A DNA stretch of 49,635 nt from the NCBI GenBank assembly GCA_036491035.1, contig DASXCU010000103.1, positions 1 to 49,635 on the forward strand. Direction: 5' to 3'. Positions 41,592 through 49,499 of this stretch are shown in pieces. The notes beneath the pieces were generated by a model. That model worked only from the letters and a program-made list of their open reading frames with translations. It did not search any database and had not been told where the DNA came from. The first letter of the stretch is position 1, and each line of letters begins with the position of its first letter. Position numbers and translations under genes: made by a program. Source of the stretch: Galbitalea sp036491035 (GTDB lineage: Bacteria; Actinomycetota; Actinomycetes; Actinomycetales; Microbacteriaceae).

Positions 41592-41607
41592 GTACACGAA
41601 AGTATAC
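41592..41607. promoter_or_regulatory. Cluster II operator, copy F
   Basis: Minus strand GTATACTTTCGTGTAC, in the 134-bp divergent region between the crotonase-led operon and the hydrolase gene. It matches 14 of 16 bases with the copy at 44713. TATACT within it may be the -10 of the minus-strand promoter. Confidence 0.6.
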
Positions 41608-41649
41608 AGTGGGCATCCTGGACTGGAATTGAGCCGTAAGGGGCGCACG

Positions 41650-42558
41650 ATGAACGCGGATTGGCCTCCCTCGTCCGTACGCGACGACTCCGATCACGGA
41701 CGACCCGGCCGTGCGCCGGCGTGGTTTTCATCTGCGCTGGCCCGGCGTCCACAAGAGCGTTACGTAATCGTTGACGGCGTTCGAGTGCACTGTCGTACCT
41801 GGGCTGGTTCGGGTAAATGCGAGATCGTCCTTATCCACGGGGGCGCCGCGTCGAGTCACTGGTGGGACCACATCGCTCCGGCGCTTACCGATGCCGGGAG
41901 CGTGACCGCCATCGACTTGAGCGGGCACGGCGAAAGTGGTCGCCGAACGAGCTACAGCATCGACCAATGGGCCGAGGAGGCCGTGGCTGCCTTCTCTGCA
42001 GCGCCTCGCGTGGAGCGCGTTCTGGTCGGGCACAGCCTCGGAGGTTTCATCAGCCTCCGATCGGCGACGCTGTTTCCAACCAGCTTCGATCGCGTCATCG
42101 TGATCGATTCGCCGGTTCGGGATCAGGACGACGAGAGCGCGGCCGCGTTGCGTTCTCGCGCTCGTCCGCATCGGCTCTCTTCCACCCGCGAGCAAGCCGA
42201 AAGTCGCTTTGCGCCACGTCCGATGCAACCCGATTCCCTCCCATACGTGCTGAGTCACATCGCATCTACGTCGGTCGTGCAATCTGCTGCGGGCTGGTCG
42301 TGGAAGTTCGACCCTCAGGTGTTCGATCGGGCCGGCCTGTCACCGGATGACCTCGCTCCCCTCGACATGCCCGTCACGATCTTTCGAGCTGAACACGGGA
42401 TGCTCACGGCAGAGATGGCGGAGCGAATGCAGCGCGTGCTCGGACCAACTTCCACGATCGTCGAGTTGCCCGGCACCGGCCACCACGCCATGTTGGATCA
42501 TCCCATCCTGCTTATCGACGCTCTACGGCAGGCCATCAACGGTGAGCGATCGACCTAG
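41650..42558 (+). CDS. Alpha/beta-hydrolase (paralogue of the 23321 protein)
   Basis: A 302-residue hydrolase: LIHGGAASSHWWDHIAP oxyanion region (about residues 61-77), IDLSGHGESGR (88-98), nucleophile elbow GHSLGG (Ser129) and GTGHHAMLDHP with the catalytic His near the C-terminus. The ATG at 41650 follows GTAAGGGG at seven bases; an in-frame TTG at 41629 lies before it. Strong similarity in layout and motifs to the cluster I hydrolase suggests equivalent chemistry in both pathways. It converges on the acyl-CoA synthetase gene with a 4-bp overlap. Confidence 0.88.
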   Translation: MNADWPPSSVRDDSDHGRPGRAPAWFSSALARRPQERYVIVDGVRVHCRTWAGSGKCEIVLIHGGAASSHWWDHIAPALTDAGSVTAIDLSGHGESGRRTSYSIDQWAEEAVAAFSAAPRVERVLVGHSLGGFISLRSATLFPTSFDRVIVIDSPVRDQDDESAAALRSRARPHRLSSTREQAESRFAPRPMQPDSLPYVLSHIASTSVVQSAAGWSWKFDPQVFDRAGLSPDDLAPLDMPVTIFRAEHGMLTAEMAERMQRVLGPTSTIVELPGTGHHAMLDHPILLIDALRQAINGERST

Positions 42559-44681
42559 TCGACGGCGCGCTGCGCAAGCAGGAGCCAGTCCACGGCCACC
42601 GCCCTGGACTCGCCGAGCAGCGTGGTGGTGAGGATGATCGGGTTGAAGTCGGCCTCCGTCACCTCATGCGCGTTGTCGGCGACGAGCAAGGAGATCCGAG
42701 AAACCGCGCGCGCGGCTGTATCGATAAGAGCGTCGAGGGACGGTCCCGGCGGTCGAACCTGCAGGGCGCGTAGTCGGCGCACCAGCGAGGCGGCATGTTC
42801 TGCGGAGATCGGCGGCAGGAACGTTTGGGCATCGTCGATCAGCTCAGCGAATACCCCGCCGCTCGCAACGACCATCGTCATTCCGAAGGTCCGGTCTTCC
42901 GTGGCTCCGACCAGCAACTCGACGCCGCCCGGTACCTGCTCCTGAAGCACGAGGGTGCCGGCTCCCATGACCACTTCCGGCAGGGCGACCTGTAGCTCGC
43001 GAACAGCTGCCCGGAGGCTCGCCTCGTCGGTGAGTCCCGGGCGCACCAGGCCCGCGCTGCTGCGATGGAGCACCTCCGTGGAACGTGCCTTGAGTACTAC
43101 CGGAAAGCCGAGCTTCTGGGCCGCGACACAGGCGTCCTCTTCATTCGCGATGTCCATCTCGGACGGAGTATCGATCCCGTAGAACGCCAGCAGCGCTCGG
43201 GACGAGTCATCCCTCAGGAGACGGCTCCCGTCTGCTCGTACCACCCACTTCAGCGAGTCGGGCCGACTCCGCTGCCGAGGTCTCACGACGGTCTCCCCCG
43301 CCGCTCCGGCATTTTCCCCGACTTGTGCGAGGGCCGCGGCAACGCCGATTGCCCTGCTTGGATCCGAATATGCGACGACGCCGCGGTCGGCGAGTGAAGT
43401 GGAAAGCAAGTCGGAAGAGCCGGTCCACGAGACGATCAGCGGCTTGGCCGTGGAGAGTTGCACATCGACGAGTAGCTCCGACCGCGAGCGCTCATCCTGT
43501 CGGCGGTTTGCCAGCAACGCGACCACCGCTCCCGTGCGAGGATACGCGACAGCCGTTCGCAGGGCGTGACCGAGAGCTTCTGCGCCGGTCGTCGCGGTGA
43601 CATCCATGGGGTTGCCTACGCTCGCCTGCGTCGGGAGTCCGGCAGCCATCGTGGCCTGCCAGTCCGTAGACCAGTCGGCAAGCTCGAGTTCGTGGTCGGC
43701 ACTCGCGTCCACGGCGATGACACCGGCGCCGCCCGACACCGTAACGATCGTGGTCGGGCCATTCGACCCGTGTGGATGCGCGATGAGGCCCCTTCCGACG
43801 TCAAGCAGCTGTTCGAGGCTGCGAACGGTGACGATGCCCAGTTGACGCGCGACGCCCTCGAAGACCGCGTTGGAATTCGCCAGAGCGCCCGTGTGTGAAG
43901 CCGCCACGCGAGCTCCGAGCGCAGATCGCGCTGCCTTCAACATGACGATGGGCTTGCCTAACTCCTTTGCGCGGCGAGCCGCGCGGACGAAGGCCGGGCC
44001 GTCTTTGATTCCCTCAGAGCAGACGAGCAGACGAGCCACATCCTCCTGTTCGACGAGCGCTTCCATGATCTCGGACAGCGAAACGTCGAACTCATTTCCG
44101 GTGCTGACCCACCATGAGCAACCGACGCCGGCCGCGTTCGCGGCGCCCAGAACGGCCGAGCCGAACCCACCGCTCTGGGTCAACAGCGCCGTGTCGCCCT
44201 CGAGCAGGTCGAACTCATCAAGGACGCTCCCGAAGGTGGCGGTGACGCCAGTGGCTCCACGCAGAAATCCCAGGCAGTTCGGTCCCAGGACTCTCATTCC
44301 GCCCGGCCCGATTCCCGCGACCTCCGTCAGCGTTGCCTGGTTGGCGGAGCCGCGCTCTCCAAGCTCGCCGAAGCCGCCGGCAAATACCACCGCCGCGCGC
44401 ACACCGGCGCTCACGCACATCGATAGCGCTCCAGCGACCTCCTCCGCGGGCACCGCCACGATGGCCAGATCGATCTCATCCCGTTCGCTGAGCGAGGAGC
44501 GAGCTGGGTACCCCTGCACCATGGTCGCTGACCGCGTGACCGGCACGATCTCGCCCGAATACCCGAACGTTGAGAGGTATCGAACGGGCTTGCCGGAGAG
44601 CTTGTTTGGGTCGCGCGACGCTCCGACGATCGCGATTCGGCGTGGGGCAGCGATCGCAGACAGGGCCGCCGGTGTGAGCAT
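42555..44681 (-). CDS. ADP-forming acyl-CoA synthetase, fused subunits
   Basis: A 708-residue NDP-forming acyl-CoA synthetase, which makes an acyl-CoA from acid, CoA and ATP with release of ADP. N-terminal CoA-binding Rossmann domain (about residues 1-130, RIAIVGASRDPNKLSGKPVR), a succinyl-CoA-synthetase-like flavodoxin domain with the phosphohistidine His263 in ASHTGALA, and a C-terminal ATP-grasp domain (about 490-708, LGFPVVLKARS). The ATG at 44681 follows AAAGGATCC; longer open frames upstream are shadows of the thiolase gene. It is divergent from the thiolase, with the operator at 44713 between. This contrasts with the AMP-forming ligase of cluster I. Confidence 0.92.
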   Translation of the reverse strand: MLTPAALSAIAAPRRIAIVGASRDPNKLSGKPVRYLSTFGYSGEIVPVTRSATMVQGYPARSSLSERDEIDLAIVAVPAEEVAGALSMCVSAGVRAAVVFAGGFGELGERGSANQATLTEVAGIGPGGMRVLGPNCLGFLRGATGVTATFGSVLDEFDLLEGDTALLTQSGGFGSAVLGAANAAGVGCSWWVSTGNEFDVSLSEIMEALVEQEDVARLLVCSEGIKDGPAFVRAARRAKELGKPIVMLKAARSALGARVAASHTGALANSNAVFEGVARQLGIVTVRSLEQLLDVGRGLIAHPHGSNGPTTIVTVSGGAGVIAVDASADHELELADWSTDWQATMAAGLPTQASVGNPMDVTATTGAEALGHALRTAVAYPRTGAVVALLANRRQDERSRSELLVDVQLSTAKPLIVSWTGSSDLLSTSLADRGVVAYSDPSRAIGVAAALAQVGENAGAAGETVVRPRQRSRPDSLKWVVRADGSRLLRDDSSRALLAFYGIDTPSEMDIANEEDACVAAQKLGFPVVLKARSTEVLHRSSAGLVRPGLTDEASLRAAVRELQVALPEVVMGAGTLVLQEQVPGGVELLVGATEDRTFGMTMVVASGGVFAELIDDAQTFLPPISAEHAASLVRRLRALQVRPPGPSLDALIDTAARAVSRISLLVADNAHEVTEADFNPIILTTTLLGESRAVAVDWLLLAQRAVD

Positions 44682-44712
44682 CGAGGATCCTTTCGCTGCG
44701 TCTGGTAGCTCA

Positions 44713-44728
44713 GTATACTGTCGTATAC
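44713..44728. promoter_or_regulatory. Cluster II operator, copy E
   Basis: GTATACTGTCGTATAC, two palindromic GTATAC hexamers four bases apart, between the divergent synthetase and thiolase genes. TATACT occurs on both strands within it, so the operator probably covers both -10 elements. Confidence 0.6.
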
Positions 44729-44774
44729 TACAGTCGCAGCGTGGCGCAATCGAGCGCGCGGACGAGGGAGTCGA

Positions 44775-45944
44775 ATGTCGATCAACGGTAGGGCGCACAT
44801 TGTCGGCGCATACGAACACCCATTGCGCGAGATCCCCGATGCGTCGATCGCCCAAATCCACGCCGAGGTCGCGCGCGGGGCGCTCGCCGATGCAGGGCTC
44901 GCGCCATCCGATGTCGACGGTTTCTTCTGTGCCATGGACGCGCCCGGCTTCGGTCCGGTGACGCTGCTCGAATACATCGGGCTCAAGCCCTCGTATATGG
45001 ATACGACGGAACTCGGCGGCGCGTCGTATGTCTCGCACGTGGGGCACGCGGCCGCTGCGATCGCCATGGGCAAGTGCAGCGTCGCCCTCATCACGCTCGC
45101 GGGCAAACCACGTACGGGCGGTGCTCCCCCCGGGGGAAGCATGCGTGGCCCGGCCGCGCCGGAAGCCCCATTCGAACTTCCCTATGGGCCGACAACCGTC
45201 GCGATGTACGCGATGGCAGCGCAGCGGCACATGTACGAGTACGGCACCACGTCCCGCCAGCTCGCGGAGGTGAAGGTCGCCGCTTCCTACCACGCCCAAT
45301 TCAACCCGCACGCATTCCTTCGAACGCCGGTCACCGTCGACGAGGTCGTCGACTCGCCCCTGGTGAGCGACCCCCTGCATCGCCTCGATTGCTGCATTAT
45401 TACGGACGGTGGTGGGGCGCTCGTCGTGGTAAGCCCCGAAATCGCCAGGCAGCTGCCGCGCCGATCGGTAAAGGTGCTGGGCCACGGCGAATCCTCCAAA
45501 CACATGAACAACGGCCGGATCGATCTCACCTACACGGGAGCCCGTTGGTCGGGGCCGCGCGCGTTCGAAGAGGCCGGAGTCACACCGAAGGACATCCGCT
45601 ACGCCTCCATCTATGACTCATTCACCATCACGGCACTCGAGGCGATCGAGGATCTCGGATTCTGCGAGAAGGGAAAGGGCGGTGAGTTTGTGCAGGATGG
45701 CGCACTTCAGGCGCCGTTCGGTCGACTCCCCTTCAACACCGACGGGGGCGGACTCTCGAACAATCACCCGGCCAACCGTGGAGGGATGACGAAGGTCATC
45801 GAAGCGGTGCGGCAGCTCAGGGGCGAGGCCGCGCCCGAGGTGCAGGTCCCGAACTGTGACATCGCCCTCGCTCACGGCACGGGTGGTTCGCTCGGCAGCC
45901 GAATGGGCAGTGCCACCCTGATACTCGGAGGAGAAGACGCATGA
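44775..45944 (+). CDS. Thiolase-like protein without nucleophilic Cys (possible acyl-CoA retro-aldolase subunit)
   Basis: A 389-residue thiolase-fold protein. Where thiolases carry the acyl-accepting Cys it reads GGASYVSHVGHAA (Ser84), and the second-half GHP loop reads NNHPANRGG. This pattern, plus the coupled DUF35 partner directly downstream (ATGA overlap), matches the Ltp/DitF-type proteins that cleave the C-C bond of beta-hydroxyacyl-CoA side chains as aldolases in steroid degradation. Assignment as an aldolase is an inference; it may also be an inactive or differently acting thiolase. The ATG follows GACGAGGGAG. Confidence 0.85.
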   Translation: MSINGRAHIVGAYEHPLREIPDASIAQIHAEVARGALADAGLAPSDVDGFFCAMDAPGFGPVTLLEYIGLKPSYMDTTELGGASYVSHVGHAAAAIAMGKCSVALITLAGKPRTGGAPPGGSMRGPAAPEAPFELPYGPTTVAMYAMAAQRHMYEYGTTSRQLAEVKVAASYHAQFNPHAFLRTPVTVDEVVDSPLVSDPLHRLDCCIITDGGGALVVVSPEIARQLPRRSVKVLGHGESSKHMNNGRIDLTYTGARWSGPRAFEEAGVTPKDIRYASIYDSFTITALEAIEDLGFCEKGKGGEFVQDGALQAPFGRLPFNTDGGGLSNNHPANRGGMTKVIEAVRQLRGEAAPEVQVPNCDIALAHGTGGSLGSRMGSATLILGGEDA

Positions 45945-46348
45945 CCGCATCGCTGCCAACCGACGCACCGGACGTACTGCCCGAGGCTCGAGAATTCTGG
46001 GAAGCCACGGCGCGAGGCGAACTCGCCTTACAGCGATGCACGCAGTGCGACACGGTGATCTGGTATCCGCGAGGCCTGTGCCCGAACTGTCTGAGTAGCG
46101 AGATCACCTGGTTTACGGCCTCCGGCCGCGGGGCCATATACAGCTTCACGATCAGCCGCAAGGGTGACGGCGCGTTCCGCGAGGCTTCGCCTTTTGTGCT
46201 CGCGTACGTGGAGCTTGACGAGGGCCCCCGCATCCTGACGAACGTCGTGGATGCAGACCTCGAGGCCGTGCACATCGGGATGCCCGTCATCGCGGTATTC
46301 CAGGACACCGGCGCGGGAACAGCGCTCGTCCGTTTCACGCCGGCGTGA
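45941..46348 (+). CDS. DUF35 zinc-ribbon/OB-fold acyl-CoA-associated protein
   Basis: A 135-residue protein with an N-terminal rubredoxin-like zinc ribbon, CTQC and CPNC (about residues 33-52), and a C-terminal OB fold (SGRGAIYSFTISRKGDG onwards). DUF35 proteins bind CoA substrates and stabilise a partner thiolase or aldolase; the ChsH2 DUF35 domain with Ltp2 is the known model. Translational coupling to the Cys-less thiolase supports a stable complex. It ends the plus-strand unit and converges on the ABC permease gene. Confidence 0.9.
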   Translation: MTASLPTDAPDVLPEAREFWEATARGELALQRCTQCDTVIWYPRGLCPNCLSSEITWFTASGRGAIYSFTISRKGDGAFREASPFVLAYVELDEGPRILTNVVDADLEAVHIGMPVIAVFQDTGAGTALVRFTPA

Positions 46349-46373
46349 CGCGCGGCCGTCCGGCAGAAGGGAA

Positions 46374-46397
46374 CCCGCCGTCCTAACGAGCGGCGGG
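46374..46397. terminator. Hairpin between convergent DUF35 and ABC permease genes
   Basis: CCCGCCG (46374-46380) pairs perfectly with CGGCGGG (46391-46397) around a 10-nt loop that contains the permease stop codon. It may end transcription of the thiolase-DUF35 unit. No T-run is present. Confidence 0.5.
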
Positions 46398-48209
46398 AAC
46401 CACCGGTCCTGCTGCTGATTTACGCTTCGCGAAGAGCCTCAGTGGCCACCGCTCGACAAAGGGCAGTCGCGACCCGAGGACCGCGTTGAAGAGCCCGACG
46501 AGGATCAGGTTGATCACGGTGACCACCAGCGCCATGCTGGCGACCTGCGGGAACGAGCCGTAGTTGAAGAGGTCGACCATTACGAAGCCGACCACGGGCC
46601 GGTTCGTACTGGCGAGGATGAGCGAGATGTTCGTCTCTCCGCTGATCAGGATGAAGAGGAGCATGAATCCCGCCGTCAGCGAAGGGCGCGTGAGCGGTGA
46701 GACGATGCTGGCAAAAGTTCGAGTGTCTGATGCTCCAGCCATCGTGGACGCCTCGACGATGTCCCGGCCGATCTCCTGGTGAGCGCCGGTCGTGATGATG
46801 GAAGCAAAGGGCAGGAAGACCAGCAGGTAGCCGATGAACAGGATCCAGGCTGTTCCCTCCAAACGAAATGGTGGCCCACCGAAGGTGACGAGCAGCGCCA
46901 CGGCGATAAGGATCTGCGCGATGATCACGGGGCTCTTAGCGAGGCCGTCAATCACCCTTCCAAATCGCGGAAACAGCCGCTGACTGTAGCTGAGGATGTG
47001 GGCCACGATAATCATGACCGCGCCGGCGGCGATGCCGAGGAACACGCTCCACATGATCGCGGGTTGGGTCTGTTGGCTCGTGAGCACACTGGCGATATTG
47101 GTCAGCGGGTTCCACACGGTCGGAAACAGGAGCGACCAGAAACTGACGCCGGAGACGTAGATCAGCCCGATCAGGGGCAGACCCACGCTCACGGCGATGT
47201 ACCCGAAGAAGATGATCCGCCCGACGACCTTGGCGCCGCGGCCCAGGCGAAGCTTGGTCCCGGCCGACGCCTTTCCGCCGATGACAGCGATGCGACCGGA
47301 CGAAGCGCTTCGGCGCTGCACCAGCCAGAGAGCGACAATCGGGATGAGGAGTAGAAGGCCGATCAGGAACGCTTGTGCGTATTGCGGCGGCGTCGTAGTC
47401 GTCACCATGTTGACGAGCGATACGGACAGCATCGGGATGTTCGCGCTGGTCCCGATCGTGACCGGAACAGCGACCATCACGAGGCCGACGATGGCGCAGA
47501 GAAAGAAGGCGCTCAACATCGCCGGGCGCAACGCCGGGAGGGTAATGCGAAAGAGGATCTTCACGGGGCCGGCGCCGGCCATCTTCGCCGCCTCCTCGAG
47601 GCCGCGATCGAGATTTCGCATCGAGCTGGAGAGAACCAGGTAGGCGAACCCGCTCAAGAAGATCGTGTAGAGGAAAATCATCCCGCCCCACGTGTAGATA
47701 TTGATCGGTCCATCCGTCACGTGGATTCCGACAGAGCCCAGGGCCCCGCGGAGCAGCACATTGAGAAGGCCGGCCTGTGGGGCGGTCAGGAACACCCATC
47801 CGAGCGGAAACGAGATCGCCGGCATGAGAAACGGCACCAGGGGCAGCAGGCGGCCGATGGCACCGATGGATGCGTTCGTGCGCTCGTTCAGCCAGGCCAG
47901 GATCCCGGCCACAAAGGTCGCGAGCGTACATGAGACGCCCACGACGACAACGGTGTCGAAGAGCGTGCGGAGGATGACTGGATTACCGAACACCTGGGTT
48001 ACGTAGAACGCCGGGATTCCGGTCCCGTAGGCGTCGATTGCCCAGATGGCCAACCGTACGACGATCACGGCGAGGGTTCCCGCTACCAGCAGTCCGATGA
48101 TCAGGCTGATGACTCGGAAGCCGCCCAGGTGCGCGAACCAGTGGCCAATGCCGTTCGAGCGACGCTGGCCACTGGTGTGCGTTCGCCGAATGCTCGACTC
48201 GGCGGTCAT
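46383..48209 (-). CDS. ABC transporter permease, fused two-domain (FbpB-like)
   Basis: A 608-residue permease with two binding-protein-dependent-transport domains in one chain and about twelve membrane helices. The EAA-like loops that contact the ATPase are EEAAKMAGAGPVKILFRITLP in the first half (about residues 225-245) and VEASTMAGASDTRTFASIV in the second. Fused permeases of this type serve iron(III), thiamine or 2-aminoethylphosphonate-like importers. The ATG at 48209 overlaps the ATPase stop as ATGA. Substrate cannot be assigned from the permease. Confidence 0.92.
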   Translation of the reverse strand: MTAESSIRRTHTSGQRRSNGIGHWFAHLGGFRVISLIIGLLVAGTLAVIVVRLAIWAIDAYGTGIPAFYVTQVFGNPVILRTLFDTVVVVGVSCTLATFVAGILAWLNERTNASIGAIGRLLPLVPFLMPAISFPLGWVFLTAPQAGLLNVLLRGALGSVGIHVTDGPINIYTWGGMIFLYTIFLSGFAYLVLSSSMRNLDRGLEEAAKMAGAGPVKILFRITLPALRPAMLSAFFLCAIVGLVMVAVPVTIGTSANIPMLSVSLVNMVTTTTPPQYAQAFLIGLLLLIPIVALWLVQRRSASSGRIAVIGGKASAGTKLRLGRGAKVVGRIIFFGYIAVSVGLPLIGLIYVSGVSFWSLLFPTVWNPLTNIASVLTSQQTQPAIMWSVFLGIAAGAVMIIVAHILSYSQRLFPRFGRVIDGLAKSPVIIAQILIAVALLVTFGGPPFRLEGTAWILFIGYLLVFLPFASIITTGAHQEIGRDIVEASTMAGASDTRTFASIVSPLTRPSLTAGFMLLFILISGETNISLILASTNRPVVGFVMVDLFNYGSFPQVASMALVVTVINLILVGLFNAVLGSRLPFVERWPLRLFAKRKSAAGPVVPAAR

Positions 48210-49477
48210 GCCTCGTACATCACTTTCAATGACTGCGGATCGATCGATACGGTGACCTGGGCCCCGTCGACGAGTCCATCTGGCAGGCGGCCGAGATGAT
48301 CCGGATGCACCCACACCCGCATTCTGGACACACCGACCTGCACAACGCACTCCGTGTGAGAGCCGAGGAAGCGGGTAGCTTCAACCGTGCCATGCCAGGT
48401 ATTGCCGGCACTCCTGGCACCACTCACTCCGACCGTGAGTTCGAAGTCTTCGGGCCGACCGAACGCGACGACCTTGTCTCCCGCGCTCGGCCGGCGCTGT
48501 CCGTCGGTTGGGCATGCGGCGGTCACCGCGCCCATGACGCCCGTGCCACTGACTGTCTCGGCGCGCGCGTTCTCCTTGTCGACGGCGAAGGGGATTTCAT
48601 TGCTCTGGCCGAGGAAGCGCGCGACATGGATGTCGGATGGCTTTCGGTACATGTCGGCTGGCACGCCCAACTGGGCGACGCGACCGAGCGACATGACCGC
48701 AATGCGATCCGCCAGCTCCATGGCCTCGCCCTGGTCGTGCGTGACATAGACAGCGGTGAAGCCGAGACTGCGCTGCATCCGGATCAACTCGAGCCGGAGC
48801 CTTTCCCGAACCTGGGCGTCGACGTTCGAGAGTGGCTCGTCGAAGAGCACGATCCGTCGTCCAACAACCAGAGCGCGCGCAAGCGCGAGCCGCTGCTGCT
48901 GGCCGCCGCTCATCTGCCCGGGGTAACGGTCGGCGAGATGGGCGATTCCCACCTTCTCCAGAATCTCGGCGACCCGCGGCCCGATCTCCGATCGCTTCAC
49001 GCCTGCACACTTGAGCGGGAAGGCGACGTTTTTCGCAGCGGTGAGGTGCGGCCACAGGGCATAGGACTGAAAGATCATGCTCACGGGCCTGCGCTGCGGA
49101 TCAATGTTGACGTGAGCATCCGCGTCATAGACCGGCTCGCCATCGATGGTGATGGAGCCACTCTCTGGTTCTTCGAGCCCGGCGATCGATCGAAGCAGGG
49201 TCGTCTTGCCACAGCCGCTCGGTCCAAGCAGCACGAGGAACTCGCCGCGCCTGATGTCGAGGTCCACATCCTTCAGCGCACGATTGTCGACTCCCGACTC
49301 CGCCTCGTCAGACCTCTTCTTCCCGTACGACTTGCCGAGCGCCCGGATCGAGATCACTGTCTCAGAATCAGGAACTCCGGAGCCCGTGCCGGAAACTGTC
49401 GTGACTTCGGGTGTCTGCGTTGACATGTCGTTTGGACCGCTTTCTTGTTGCACCGAACCGGGGGATACCGCTGTCAT
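48206..49477 (-). CDS. ABC transporter ATPase (FbpC/PotA type)
   Basis: An importer ATPase with Walker A GPSGCGKTT, Q-loop MIFQSYALWPHL, signature MSGGQQQRLA, Walker B IVLFDEPLSN and switch His YVTHDQ, followed by a TOBE-type regulatory domain (about the last 110 residues, FGRPEDFEL). Two starts are plausible: the ATG at 49477, 22 bases after the upstream stop (423 residues), and the ATG at 49426 (406 residues). Neither has a clear ribosome binding site. It drives the fused permease encoded next. Confidence 0.92.
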   Translation of the reverse strand: MTAVSPGSVQQESGPNDMSTQTPEVTTVSGTGSGVPDSETVISIRALGKSYGKKRSDEAESGVDNRALKDVDLDIRRGEFLVLLGPSGCGKTTLLRSIAGLEEPESGSITIDGEPVYDADAHVNIDPQRRPVSMIFQSYALWPHLTAAKNVAFPLKCAGVKRSEIGPRVAEILEKVGIAHLADRYPGQMSGGQQQRLALARALVVGRRIVLFDEPLSNVDAQVRERLRLELIRMQRSLGFTAVYVTHDQGEAMELADRIAVMSLGRVAQLGVPADMYRKPSDIHVARFLGQSNEIPFAVDKENARAETVSGTGVMGAVTAACPTDGQRRPSAGDKVVAFGRPEDFELTVGVSGARSAGNTWHGTVEATRFLGSHTECVVQVGVSRMRVWVHPDHLGRLPDGLVDGAQVTVSIDPQSLKVMYEA

Positions 49478-49499
49478 GACGTAGTACGAACGGCCTGGG

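Noticed and set aside
44682..45503. N-terminal extension of the ADP-forming synthetase frame into the thiolase gene
   Set aside because: It covers the divergent promoter and a well-supported thiolase gene on the other strand; the ATG at 44681 follows AAAGGA and begins the CoA-binding domain.
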